Assembly: GCF_900103825.1 (NCBI RefSeq)
Contig: NZ_FNIF01000005.1
Span: 1 to 64,000, forward strand
Reading direction: 5' to 3'
DNA: 64,000 nt
DNA from: Paenibacillus sp. yr247
GTDB taxonomy: Bacteria > Bacillota > Bacilli > Paenibacillales > NBRC-103111
In this document: piece by piece, positions 42,650 through 51,487 of the stretch
Numbering within the stretch: the stretch's first letter is position 1
Layout of the letters: each line of letters begins with the position of its first letter
The notes under the pieces: model-generated
The model's input: only the letters and a program-made list of their open reading frames with translations
Told to the model about the DNA's origin: nothing
Databases searched by the model: none
Position numbers and translations under genes: made by a program

Positions 42650-43687
42650 CTACGTCTTTTGCAAATAAAGGGTTAATTCTTCCCGATTGTGAAACAACTG
42701 TTTCGCTTTAAGCAAGAAGAGAGATGGCTCTAAAATCCGCAAAATATCACGAACCGTTTGGAACGGTTTCTTATGCATAAGCTTAACCGTAATAATCGCC
42801 GTTCCCCCACTTTGTAAGGAATAAAGTAAATCAGCGACTAAACGCCCCATCTGACGAGGATCCCAGCTCATATCACAGACGAGCAAATCAAACTCATTTT
42901 CCCGCAGCTTCACATCGCCAGCATTTTTCTTATGGATCGTCAGCAGTCGATTGCCTAGAAGTCTAGGATTCATTGCAGCAGGGTCAATGGCCGTAACTCG
43001 TAAACCGCGTTCTAATAATAACGAGGTCCAGCCTCCAGGAGCCGCACCAATATCAAGTGCTGTTCGAGCAATACTAAAATCAATACCGAATCGTTGTTCA
43101 GCTTCCAAAAGCTTGAATTTAGCGCGAGAGATTTGATCTTCTTCCTTCATAAAGCGAATCGCTCCGCCTGACCAATCCGACAAATTGTCTGCAGGCTTGG
43201 ATAGCCCAACGAATAGCTTTTTGGCGCTAATATAAACAGAGATGATATGATCCGAATACCGAACAACCGGTTCTGCCTGGATCTCTGAAACGATGATTTC
43301 GTCTAAAGCAGCCTTAATGGAAAAAGGTGCATAAGGCACATCCGCACGTTCTTCTTTGCGCACTTGTATGGCTATTTTCTCACCTGAACCGATAAGACCT
43401 GATGTATAAGCGTCTCTTAACCAACCCTTGAGATGTTCGACATCCGCATTCGTTTGGCTCAGTTCCCAGTCTTGGAACACAGGCTGTACATGTCTAAGAA
43501 ACATAGGCTCTTGCTCTTTGAGTGTTGTAATCATATCTTCTGTACCCTCGGGCACTTCGAATAAAAATACTTCTGTCGGTACCAACAAAGTAAACTTGGT
43601 CAACGGAAATAATTTACGAATTTCATCTTGTGCATATTGCGCGAACCCATGATTCGAGGTACCAATGTATGTTGTTAAATGTGTCAT
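42650..43687 (-). CDS. FtsJ/RlmM-like SAM methyltransferase
   Basis: A 345-aa protein with an FtsJ-type Rossmann domain in the second half: the SAM loop DIGAAPGGWTSLLLERG, then DLLVCDMSWDP and ITVKLMHKKPF, keeping the K-D-K pattern seen in 2'-O-methyltransferases. The N-terminal ~180 residues resemble the pre-domain of RlmM (a THUMP-like fold), giving likely rRNA as substrate. ATG 43687 begins after a 29-bp gap from the ABC ATPase stop. Confidence 0.8.
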   Translation of the reverse strand: MTHLTTYIGTSNHGFAQYAQDEIRKLFPLTKFTLLVPTEVFLFEVPEGTEDMITTLKEQEPMFLRHVQPVFQDWELSQTNADVEHLKGWLRDAYTSGLIGSGEKIAIQVRKEERADVPYAPFSIKAALDEIIVSEIQAEPVVRYSDHIISVYISAKKLFVGLSKPADNLSDWSGGAIRFMKEEDQISRAKFKLLEAEQRFGIDFSIARTALDIGAAPGGWTSLLLERGLRVTAIDPAAMNPRLLGNRLLTIHKKNAGDVKLRENEFDLLVCDMSWDPRQMGRLVADLLYSLQSGGTAIITVKLMHKKPFQTVRDILRILEPSLFLLKAKQLFHNREELTLYLQKT

Positions 43688-43716
43688 AGCCGCATCCTTT
43701 ATGTAATCTGCAATCT

Positions 43717-44484
43717 CTATTCAATAACCTTAATCCATGGCCGTTCTTGAAACCATTCCAATGTGATATCAACGTCAAAAGCTTTCCGAATATTATCTGG
43801 TGTCAGTACCTCTTCTTTGCGCCCAGCAGCAATTAATTCACCTTGTTCAATAATAGCAACATGCGTAAATAAAGGGATAATTTCTTCGATATGATGGGTC
43901 ACGTATACGACCGTAATGTTCTGCTTGCTCAGGTCGTTCACATCCGTTAGGAAACGTTCTCTCTCGTATAAATCTAATCCTGCCGCTGGTTCGTCCATAA
44001 TGAGGACTGAAGGCTTCATCATGAGTGATCTCGCAAGCATGACTTTTTTACGTTCCCCTTGCGAAAGCTTTCCTAATGGCTGATGGGCCAAATGAGGAAT
44101 TCGAACTCGTTCCAACATGACCAGAGCACGATCTTTCACGTCTTGAGGAATTTCCTGATAAAACCGAAGGTAAGCATACTCACCGGTAGCGACTACCTCG
44201 AGGACGGGATCGTTAAGGTTCAGTTTCTCGAATAAAGACTGCGAAATGTAGCCGATTTTTTTGCGTACTTCCCTCACATCACATTGTCCATATCGGTTAC
44301 CCAGCACGTCTACCGTACCCCGACTTGGGAATTCATATCCATTTATCATTTCAAGTAATGTAGTTTTGCCTGAACCATTGCGCCCTAACAGTACCCAGTG
44401 TTCACCTGGCCCCATGTGTACATTCACATCTTTTAAAATATGGCGTTCTCCTCGAATAAAATGAATATTCGACAAATGTATCAT
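43717..44484 (-). CDS. Orphan ABC transporter ATPase (YlmA-like)
   Basis: A 255-aa ABC ATPase from ATG 44484. Walker A GRNGSGKTT, Q-loop YISQSL, a variant signature LSQGERKKV, Walker B LIMDEPAAGLD and switch His in YVTHHIEE. No permease or binding protein is nearby. Similar solitary ATPases (YlmA/ModF-like) exist in Bacillus. It could pair with a distant permease or act in a non-transport role. Short gaps to neighbours on both sides suggest a long transcript. Confidence 0.82.
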   Translation of the reverse strand: MIHLSNIHFIRGERHILKDVNVHMGPGEHWVLLGRNGSGKTTLLEMINGYEFPSRGTVDVLGNRYGQCDVREVRKKIGYISQSLFEKLNLNDPVLEVVATGEYAYLRFYQEIPQDVKDRALVMLERVRIPHLAHQPLGKLSQGERKKVMLARSLMMKPSVLIMDEPAAGLDLYERERFLTDVNDLSKQNITVVYVTHHIEEIIPLFTHVAIIEQGELIAAGRKEEVLTPDNIRKAFDVDITLEWFQERPWIKVIE

Positions 44485-44506
44485 ATAACGGTAGATTCCT
44501 TTCTTT

Positions 44507-44860
44507 TTACGCTTCACCCGTATACTTCCCTTGAGCAATTTGCATGAGCAAATCGTCTGGGATCCGGTGAGGGTATAAATTCATCCCATCAGTTTTGGCT
44601 GTGTATAACATTTGATACATGGCCGTACAAGCCGTAGGGCTGGAGGTATGAATATAAATCGTTTTTGGAAATTTACGCTGCTGAACCAGCCAAATGACGA
44701 CATCCATGCCAGTCTGCGTCGTAGTCCATCCCAAATCATGATCTAACGATAAGATATCGACTTCAAACTCTTCGAGCAGTAATAAACATTCTTTGACATC
44801 TTTGGCTAATGCAAATCCTTGAGGACAAGGACGCAAGTCATCTAAGTATACATGAATCAT
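44507..44860 (-). CDS. Cyclic-phosphate-processing receiver-like protein
   Basis: A 117-aa single-domain protein from ATG 44860 (AGGAAAGG upstream). MIHVYLDDLRPCP, ILSLDHDLG, and YIHTSSPTAC match the receiver-like domain found in RNA/nucleotide processing islands (cREC), with acidic residues at the phosphoacceptor-like pocket. Function unproven. It lies directly after nfo in the repair-gene run, so a nucleotide-end processing link is possible but speculative. Confidence 0.72.
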   Translation of the reverse strand: MIHVYLDDLRPCPQGFALAKDVKECLLLLEEFEVDILSLDHDLGWTTTQTGMDVVIWLVQQRKFPKTIYIHTSSPTACTAMYQMLYTAKTDGMNLYPHRIPDDLLMQIAQGKYTGEA

Positions 44861-44896
44861 GATCGGATTTCCTTTCCTGTTCATGCTGCTAAGTAA

Positions 44897-45730
44897 TTAA
44901 TTACCCATTACCAAAGATTTCACAAGTGCTATCTCATGAAAATGGGTACCGTCACTACCTGATCCTGTTTCGAGAACGATTGGAATGTGCTTCAAAAAAG
45001 AAGAGGTTAGCATCTGCTGTAAATTCTCACGGCCTATATATCCCGTCCCAATATTCGCATGGCGATCTCGGTGAGAACCATACGGATGGACCGAATCATT
45101 CAAATGAACGGCTTTCAGGTGCGGGAGATAGTCAAGCTGTTTACCCTTGTACTCAAGTTCCAACCAATTATGACCCTGCCATAGACCACTAGCAAACGCA
45201 TGACACGTATCCAAGCAAAAGCCGATTTTCTCCGGAGCCTGACAAAGCTTGCGCACCTGAACCATTTCTTCCATGGTCAGACCAAGCTGAGCACCTTCTC
45301 CAGCTTGATTCTCAAGCAATATTAAGGAGGAACCCTCATATCCCTGAGTCGCGCTATTCAAACATTGTATTATATTTTTATAGCCTTGTAACGGGTCTTT
45401 TCCAACATATTTTCCAAAATGAACCACTAGCCCAACCGATCCGCAGGCATCGGTAATTTCCAAGCCATTCTTCAAAAGCTTCACCATCAGGTCCCGCTCA
45501 ACATCTTCAGCCGCTGGATTAAGCGGATATGGCGCATGCCCGATCGATAAAATGTCATGTTCAAGGCAGAATTGCGCGCATGCGTTTGTATCTCGTTGAT
45601 TTACTATTTTGGTAGAAAGACTGCGCGGATTCATTGGAAAGTATTGAAAGGCATTTGCCCCTATAGACAAAGCGGTCTTAGCCGCACCTAAATAACCGCC
45701 ACGTGTACTAACATGAGCGCCAATAAACAT
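44897..45730 (-). CDS. nfo: Endonuclease IV (Nfo)
   Basis: A 277-aa TIM-barrel AP endonuclease that cuts 5' to abasic sites and removes 3'-blocking groups. ATG 45730 is preferred. Zn-ligand segments appear in order: GAHVSTRGG, HFGKYVG, ENQAGEG, CLDTCHAFASG, HLNDS, HRDRHANIG and ETGSG. It starts 15 nt after the mutM stop, so both base-excision enzymes are co-expressed. Confidence 0.94.
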   Translation of the reverse strand: MFIGAHVSTRGGYLGAAKTALSIGANAFQYFPMNPRSLSTKIVNQRDTNACAQFCLEHDILSIGHAPYPLNPAAEDVERDLMVKLLKNGLEITDACGSVGLVVHFGKYVGKDPLQGYKNIIQCLNSATQGYEGSSLILLENQAGEGAQLGLTMEEMVQVRKLCQAPEKIGFCLDTCHAFASGLWQGHNWLELEYKGKQLDYLPHLKAVHLNDSVHPYGSHRDRHANIGTGYIGRENLQQMLTSSFLKHIPIVLETGSGSDGTHFHEIALVKSLVMGN

Positions 45731-45745
45731 TACCAATCAGCCCTT

Positions 45746-46555
45746 TCATGCTTGACAGTTAGCACAATAGAAACATTTGCGACTAGAAACCTCTGCCTTA
45801 ATTAGAGGATGTCCGCAACGCAAACAAGGCTCCCCTTCTCGATCATATACACGACACATTGCATCAAATTGTCCTGTCAAACGGTCCCCAACAAACAGAG
45901 GCTCCTCTATATATCCGCCGAAATGAATAGCTTCGAGGAGAACCGAGCGCATCGCTTGAAATAAGCGATTTTGCTCCTCTTCAGTCAGAGAAGGCAGCTT
46001 ACGCAGAGGCAAAATACCCGCGTAAAAGCAAATCTCATCGGAATAGCAGTTCCCGATACCTGAAAGAAACGACTGATCGACGAGTGATACTTTAAGGTTG
46101 CTTTGCTTACTTTTCAGCACCTTCTGGAATTTTATAAAAGTAAAGCTAGCTTCCAAAGGCTCCGGACCTAATTTACTTAGAAGTGAATCAACCTCAGAAA
46201 GCGAGTGCATGTGCAAGTACCCTAACCGTAATCCGATGAAATATAAGTGCTTCGTGCCAAAATGGATCACAACTTGTGTTGTCCGATCCGGCTTCTCTTC
46301 CTCAGTACCATAGAACATCCAACCGCCGAGCATTAAATGCAATAACAAAACTTCGCCAGATACCAAGTGAAACAGCAAATGTTTAGCTCTGCGATCAATA
46401 CGTATAATACGGTTACCCGTTAGCTTACGAATAAAACCATCCGGTTCCACATTTAATGATTTAGGGCGTGAAACCTCAGCCCCGGTAATTGGGGCATTTT
46501 GAACCAAAGGCGTCAACTGCTGACGATACGTTTCCATCTCCGGAAGCTCGGGCAT
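45746..46555 (-). CDS. mutM: Fpg/Nei-family DNA glycosylase (MutM-like)
   Basis: A 269-aa DNA glycosylase/AP lyase; ATG 46555 with AAGGAGAG upstream places the required Pro2-Glu3 (MPELPEMET) at the N-terminus. The H2TH region reads SFLSGIGNCYSDEICFYAG. The C-terminal zinc finger has Cys pairs in CLRCG and CFYCANC. Expected substrate is 8-oxoguanine or formamidopyrimidine, although Nei-like substrates cannot be excluded. It follows mrfB by ~100 bp. Confidence 0.9.
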   Translation of the reverse strand: MPELPEMETYRQQLTPLVQNAPITGAEVSRPKSLNVEPDGFIRKLTGNRIIRIDRRAKHLLFHLVSGEVLLLHLMLGGWMFYGTEEEKPDRTTQVVIHFGTKHLYFIGLRLGYLHMHSLSEVDSLLSKLGPEPLEASFTFIKFQKVLKSKQSNLKVSLVDQSFLSGIGNCYSDEICFYAGILPLRKLPSLTEEEQNRLFQAMRSVLLEAIHFGGYIEEPLFVGDRLTGQFDAMCRVYDREGEPCLRCGHPLIKAEVSSRKCFYCANCQA

Positions 46556-46653
46556 GGCACACTCTCCTTGCCGTTTTCTTCCTTGTATAACCAAATGAAG
46601 GGGAAAGTAAACGGCGGATAGACGGAGAGTAACATTTATGGGAACATCTACTC

Positions 46654-48054
46654 TTAAATTAAACCTTCACTCACGTATACCGGTTTCATTTTGCGTGTTT
46701 TCGTTGACTTGCTTCCCTTCACAGAAGACGATGACTGCTTTGATGTCAGACTTTCCGTCTTCCTCAACTTGTCTTTTAGTCGGCGGATACGTTTCTCTAG
46801 CGCTTCTTCGACCTCGTTTTGCTTGCTATCTCCACGGTGAAGCGAACGGCGGCGCCAGAGCTTAGCCCAAGCCTCCTCGGCATAAAATATCGCCTGAACC
46901 AAATTCTTCTCCCGATGCTCGAAATACATAGCAAGCTCCAGATAAGGCTCCAATTGAAGCGCAATACTCGCATTTTTAATAACGATCCATCGTTTCCATA
47001 ATACTACGGCACGAAGATATTCACCTTTTTTCTTATAAAAAGCTGCCAAAAGGAGAATGGCTGATTCTTGATCAGTTGTATTAACAGACCTTAGATCATT
47101 CATTAGCCTGGCAAATAATTCATCTAAATAGTTTTCAGCTATGGCAGAACGACCCATTTTGTCAAGCCAAAGGCCTGTTCGGAATAGTTCTTCTAGGTCG
47201 AACTCAATGTCCTGTTCAGGATGAGGTTCAAGCGCCGTTTTCCCCGCGACTCCACTACCTCCACTCAAAAGCTTGCCGAAATGGATGGCTAGCGCAGCCA
47301 ATGTAACGATATCGTGCTCATTATGAACGAATACGCCTTCGAGCACAGATGGATTTTTCTCCGCCAAATATTGAAAATAAAAGGCGGGTGCCATGGATCC
47401 CGGAACATCATCAACTCGTTCAAAACCTAAGCGGCTCTCCTCAACTTTACTCAGACGACAGGAAGGCAGTGTGTTTCTCCATAAACTGCGAGAGGGATAA
47501 AGGAGATCAAGCTGAAGCAGCTTAGAATCGACCAATGTGAGTCGATTAAGGACATAGCGGTTCTTTAGAATAGGCCAATCGAACGTGCGGCCATTATAAG
47601 AGACAATATGCGTGAAGCGGTCGAGCAGCTCTTGCAAATAAACAAGCATAGCCTGCTCTTCCGCTGGGTTGCGAATCAAGAGCTGTTCTACCGTGAACAG
47701 CTCACCGGTATAAAAGCCGATGCCCACCATGAACGGCACATTGCCTGCACCGACACCGAGTCCGGTCGTTTCGGTGTCGAAGAAGAGCAGCGCTTCGTGC
47801 CGAACGACGGCGTCACGGTCGTGAAAGCAGGTCAGCTGCTGCGCAACATCGGCTAGCTCACGCAGCCGATACTTGCCGTGCACGCTGTCCGCGCCGTACA
47901 CACGGCGCCGCATGACGAACGAGCCCGCCGGGCTCGTCTCCACATGGGCGCCAAGCTGCGCCCACTCGCCGTCTGCCGCAGGCAGAAGCGGCGGTGCTGC
48001 CTGCGCCGCCGCAGGTCCCCTCAGGCGGCCGAGCCTCTCGCGGAGCCCGCTCAT
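46654..48054 (-). CDS. mrfB: Exonuclease MrfB (YprB)
   Basis: A 466-aa RNase H-like exonuclease. DnaQ-type acidic residues: FFDTETTGLG (Asp93, Glu95), SYNGRTFDWP, and HNEHDIVTL. The last ~150 residues are helical with TPR-like repeats. In B. subtilis MrfA and MrfB remove mitomycin-type DNA lesions independent of UvrABC. The start overlaps the mrfA stop by 4 nt. The N-terminal ~50 residues are encoded by a GC-rich stretch with Ala/Pro-rich content. Confidence 0.9.
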   Translation of the reverse strand: MSGLRERLGRLRGPAAAQAAPPLLPAADGEWAQLGAHVETSPAGSFVMRRRVYGADSVHGKYRLRELADVAQQLTCFHDRDAVVRHEALLFFDTETTGLGVGAGNVPFMVGIGFYTGELFTVEQLLIRNPAEEQAMLVYLQELLDRFTHIVSYNGRTFDWPILKNRYVLNRLTLVDSKLLQLDLLYPSRSLWRNTLPSCRLSKVEESRLGFERVDDVPGSMAPAFYFQYLAEKNPSVLEGVFVHNEHDIVTLAALAIHFGKLLSGGSGVAGKTALEPHPEQDIEFDLEELFRTGLWLDKMGRSAIAENYLDELFARLMNDLRSVNTTDQESAILLLAAFYKKKGEYLRAVVLWKRWIVIKNASIALQLEPYLELAMYFEHREKNLVQAIFYAEEAWAKLWRRRSLHRGDSKQNEVEEALEKRIRRLKDKLRKTESLTSKQSSSSVKGSKSTKTRKMKPVYVSEGLI

Positions 48055-50339
48055 CGGGCACCGCCATCCAGCTGCGCCAGCAGCTCCAAGGCGAGCTTCT
48101 TCCCAAGCAGCCCGACCTCTTCAATCGGTCCGACGCAAGCCGGACAACCGCTGATGCAGCCGCAGCTCTCAATCAGGCTGCGCGCTTGATCCATGAGCTG
48201 TCCGTGAACCTCATACAGCCGATCACTAAGACCAACGCCGCCTGGGTAGCGGTCGTAGAAAAACACCGTCGGCAGCTTATTATGCACCGCGCGCACCTGC
48301 GGAACGACCCGAATATCCATCGGGTCGCACATCAAATACAGTGGCGCAAGATGCGACAGGACGTTCGCAATGCCAAGCAGTGCATGCTGCATGTCATTGG
48401 CCGAACGGCCAGCCGACATCTCCTCGTCAAAAGTGAACCAATACGAGCTTGTATGCAGCTCTTCTTCAGGCAGACGTATAGGTCCAGAACCTATGTTTTC
48501 ATGCGTTCTCAGACGGATTTTCTTGAAGATCGTTGGTTGGGCATTAACCGTAACCTCTCCCAGTTGACGCAGTAACCCGCCAACACGGCCTTCCCGATTC
48601 ACATGCAGCACTTTAAGCTGCACAGCTAAACTCGCATCGGTAAAATAGTCAACATTGACTTGGCGAACATAGGCTTTCTTCTCTTCATAATCCAACTTTT
48701 CTACTTGAAATTGGATACCTTCATGAATATAAATAGCCTCTTCATGTATAAGTGTTGGTGCACTGAAACGGTCACATTCCCCAATGACTCTGTTTGCATT
48801 TGTCATATCGATAATTATGAAATTTTCTTGCGCTGCTGAACGCAAAGAAATGTTATGAGCTGGAAATGACTGCTCCATCCAGTACCAACGATCATTTACC
48901 TGATGAAGCACCTGCTCCTCCGTCAAATATTCGAGGACATCAGTGAGGGATTCATCACCAAACTTCTCATTCGCTTCAAAGGGCAGCTCATAAGCTGCAC
49001 ACTTCACATGATCCACGAGGATGATCAAATTGTCTGGATGAATGCGCGCCTGCTCTGGCGGCCGCTCGAAGAAATACCGCGGATTCTGGATCAAGTATTG
49101 ATCCAGTGGATTACTGCTCGCGACGAGAATCGTCAGCGAGGTCTCCTGCCGGCGTCCGGCACGCCCGGACTGCTGCCAAGTGCTGGCTATCGTGCCCGGA
49201 TAGCCATTGAGCACGCACGCTTGCAGCTGGCCAATGTCGATGCCCAGCTCCAGCGCGTTCGTGCTTACAACGCCGCGTATTTCCCCGCTGCGTAGGCCTC
49301 TCTCGATCTCCCGGCGAAGCTTCGGGAGATAGCCCCCGCGGTAGCCGCGGATCGATTTGCTGCCCAGCTCGTGAGTCACGAGCTCCTGCAGGTAGGTCAG
49401 CAAAATCTCCACGCGCACGCGGCTCCTAGCAAAAACAATCGTCTGGATCCCGCTCCGCAGCAGCGTTCCCGCTAGCTTGCGCGTCTCCAAGACAGAGCTT
49501 TTACGAATTCCCAGCTGCTGATTCACTACTGGCGGATTATAAAAAACGAAGTGCTTCTCGCCTGCCGGCGCTCCGTTATTGTCGATCAGCGTTACGCTTT
49601 CGCCAATGAGTCGCTCCGCATGCTCTTTGGGATTATCGATCGTTGCCGATGCGCAAATAAATTGCGGTTTCGAGCCGTAGAATCGACAAATACGCTTCAG
49701 TCTACGAATCACATTCGCGACATGACTGCCAAAAACCCCACGGTACGAATGCACCTCGTCAATCACGATATAATTCAAATTCTCAAACAGCTTTACCCAC
49801 TTCGTATGGTGCGGAAGTATCGCAGAGTGAAGCATATCCGGATTCGTGACGACAATATGTCCGGCATTCCGAATAGCCTGTCTTACCGTCGGCGGTGTAT
49901 CTCCATCGTAGGTATGCGTCTTAATATCAACCTCCATAAAGTCGACCATTTCCTGCAGCTCTGCAACCTGATCCTGCGCCAACGCTTTTGTAGGAAATAA
50001 ATATAGAGCACGAGAAGCATCGTTCTCGAGAATTTTTTGCAGAACGGGCAAATTGTAACAAAGGGTCTTACCCGAAGCCGTTGGTGTCACAGTAACCACA
50101 TGATGACCGGCCGTCACCTGACGGAACGACTCCGCTTGGTGTGTATAGAGTTTTTTTATGTGTTTATGATGAAGTGCAGTCCGAATACCCTCGTGCAATC
50201 CATCTGGAAATTCAGCCAGCTTGGGATCACGCGGGGGTATGGTATGCCAATATGTTACTTGTGACATGATTTCTGGATCTTTGCTGAGCCAATCAATCAT
50301 CTCTATCATAGAAGAAACCTTACCAGTTAAAGGATTCAT
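48051..50339 (-). CDS. mrfA: DNA helicase MrfA (YprA)
   Basis: A 762-aa DEAD/DEAH superfamily-2 helicase with a C-terminal DUF1998-type zinc region. Walker A TPTASGKT at 85-92, DEVH at 194-197, SATIDN, and QSGRAGRR. Four cysteines end the protein in SCGCISGCPACVGP, the metal site conserved in MrfA. ATG 50339 follows AAGGAGATTC. It is the first gene in the repair run, and probably loads at lesion sites to pass DNA to MrfB. Confidence 0.92.
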   Translation of the reverse strand: MNPLTGKVSSMIEMIDWLSKDPEIMSQVTYWHTIPPRDPKLAEFPDGLHEGIRTALHHKHIKKLYTHQAESFRQVTAGHHVVTVTPTASGKTLCYNLPVLQKILENDASRALYLFPTKALAQDQVAELQEMVDFMEVDIKTHTYDGDTPPTVRQAIRNAGHIVVTNPDMLHSAILPHHTKWVKLFENLNYIVIDEVHSYRGVFGSHVANVIRRLKRICRFYGSKPQFICASATIDNPKEHAERLIGESVTLIDNNGAPAGEKHFVFYNPPVVNQQLGIRKSSVLETRKLAGTLLRSGIQTIVFARSRVRVEILLTYLQELVTHELGSKSIRGYRGGYLPKLRREIERGLRSGEIRGVVSTNALELGIDIGQLQACVLNGYPGTIASTWQQSGRAGRRQETSLTILVASSNPLDQYLIQNPRYFFERPPEQARIHPDNLIILVDHVKCAAYELPFEANEKFGDESLTDVLEYLTEEQVLHQVNDRWYWMEQSFPAHNISLRSAAQENFIIIDMTNANRVIGECDRFSAPTLIHEEAIYIHEGIQFQVEKLDYEEKKAYVRQVNVDYFTDASLAVQLKVLHVNREGRVGGLLRQLGEVTVNAQPTIFKKIRLRTHENIGSGPIRLPEEELHTSSYWFTFDEEMSAGRSANDMQHALLGIANVLSHLAPLYLMCDPMDIRVVPQVRAVHNKLPTVFFYDRYPGGVGLSDRLYEVHGQLMDQARSLIESCGCISGCPACVGPIEEVGLLGKKLALELLAQLDGGAR

Positions 50340-50398
50340 ACGTCGAATCTCCTTACCATCATCGTTTCTTCCATTTTACAGAATATACGTTCGTATGT

Positions 50399-50614
50399 CT
50401 ACATCAGATCGGATGAATCATCATAATCATATCGAATTCCGTCATGATCAGCGATTGCAAGCTGCGAATTGACATGAAGCGCTTGTTTCGCACTTTCTTG
50501 CATTTTGAGCAGAACTTCCTGATAATCTCTTGAACGCTGCTCTTCCCTATCATGTTTCATCGCGGTTCTTAGAGCTCTTTCAATAATAATGACATCATGA
50601 CTAGTAAAATTCAC
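50399..50614 (-). CDS. Hypothetical small protein (71 aa)
   Basis: Not recognised; GTG 50614 follows GAGGTG by 9 nt, and an earlier GTG at 50626 is possible. Mostly helical and charged, with a Tyr/Asp-rich acidic end (HDGIRYDYDDSSD). It lies 59 bp ahead of mrfA on the same strand and may share a promoter with it. No membrane segment. Confidence 0.55.
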   Translation of the reverse strand: MNFTSHDVIIIERALRTAMKHDREEQRSRDYQEVLLKMQESAKQALHVNSQLAIADHDGIRYDYDDSSDLM

Positions 50615-50770
50615 GGTTCCTCGCACCTCTTCTTGGTACTATATTTCATAACAACTAGCTTTGCCATATTCGCGAAGTACCATACTATTCAAGGTAAATT
50701 TTAGAAACTCGTAAAACGTTTTGAAATCAGGTAAAATTAGGAAGATTACATTAATAAGGAGGAATAGATA

Positions 50771-51373
50771 ATGACAGCTTCTTTACCGATTGAAATTGAC
50801 TCCAATCGCCAACCAGACCATGAAATCAACCCACAATTCCTAACTCGTTGGTCACCACGCTCATTTACCGATCAAGAAGTGACAGAAGATGTACTCCTTA
50901 GCCTTTTTGAAGCTGCACGATGGGCCCCTTCCGGCAGTAATCTGCAGCCTTGGCGCTTCATTATTGCCCGCACCGAGGAGCATCGAGCCAAATTTCACAG
51001 CTTTATTGCGCCAGCCAACCGGGAATGGTGTGAAAAAGCTCCCATCCTCACTCTTGTCATTTCACATACCAAAACACCAAAAGGCAGCAACAACCCAAGT
51101 CATGCTTTCGATGCTGGGACAGCTTGGGGCTATCTCGCATTAGAGGCCAACAATCAAGGTCTTATCACCCACGCTATGGGTGGCTTTGACCGTGATCAAG
51201 CCCGTGTAACCTTGCAAATACCTGAGGAATACGAGCTTCATGCCGTTATCGCCATTGGCTATCGCGGTCCGAAAGAAGCGCTCCCAGAGAAGTTCCAAGA
51301 ACGCGAAATTCAATCTACACGACGTCCGATAAGCGAAACAATTTTCGCAGGTGGATTTGGTATAACCTTGTAA
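50771..51373 (+). CDS. Nitroreductase-family FMN oxidoreductase
   Basis: A 200-aa flavoprotein of the nitroreductase fold. RWSPRSFTDQEV and EAARWAPSGSNLQPWRFI hold the conserved Arg and Ser for the FMN phosphate; AMGGFDRD and AVIAIGYRG complete the fold. ATG 50771 has AAGGAGGAAT upstream. Substrates could be quinones or nitro compounds. Followed by a strong terminator shared with the region before the pilin-like gene. Confidence 0.88.
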   Translation: MTASLPIEIDSNRQPDHEINPQFLTRWSPRSFTDQEVTEDVLLSLFEAARWAPSGSNLQPWRFIIARTEEHRAKFHSFIAPANREWCEKAPILTLVISHTKTPKGSNNPSHAFDAGTAWGYLALEANNQGLITHAMGGFDRDQARVTLQIPEEYELHAVIAIGYRGPKEALPEKFQEREIQSTRRPISETIFAGGFGITL

Positions 51374-51378
51374 TAGCG

Positions 51379-51423
51379 AAAAAGGCTGATCTAGTACTTC
51401 GGTACTATACCAGCCTTTTTTTA
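51379..51423. terminator. Terminator of nitroreductase gene
   Basis: AAAGGCTG, mostly paired middle with GTAC-TTCG-GTAC cap, CAGCCTTT and T7; works in both directions. Confidence 0.85.
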
Positions 51424-51487
51424 TTCGATATAATAGGGGTATGGGTGAACCGTCTAGGCTGTAATCCATAAGAAAGGAGAGTTCACA

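Noticed and set aside
47858..48575. Open frames on both strands across the mrfA/mrfB junction
   Set aside because: Shadows of GC-rich coding; mrfA and mrfB have clear motifs and coupling.
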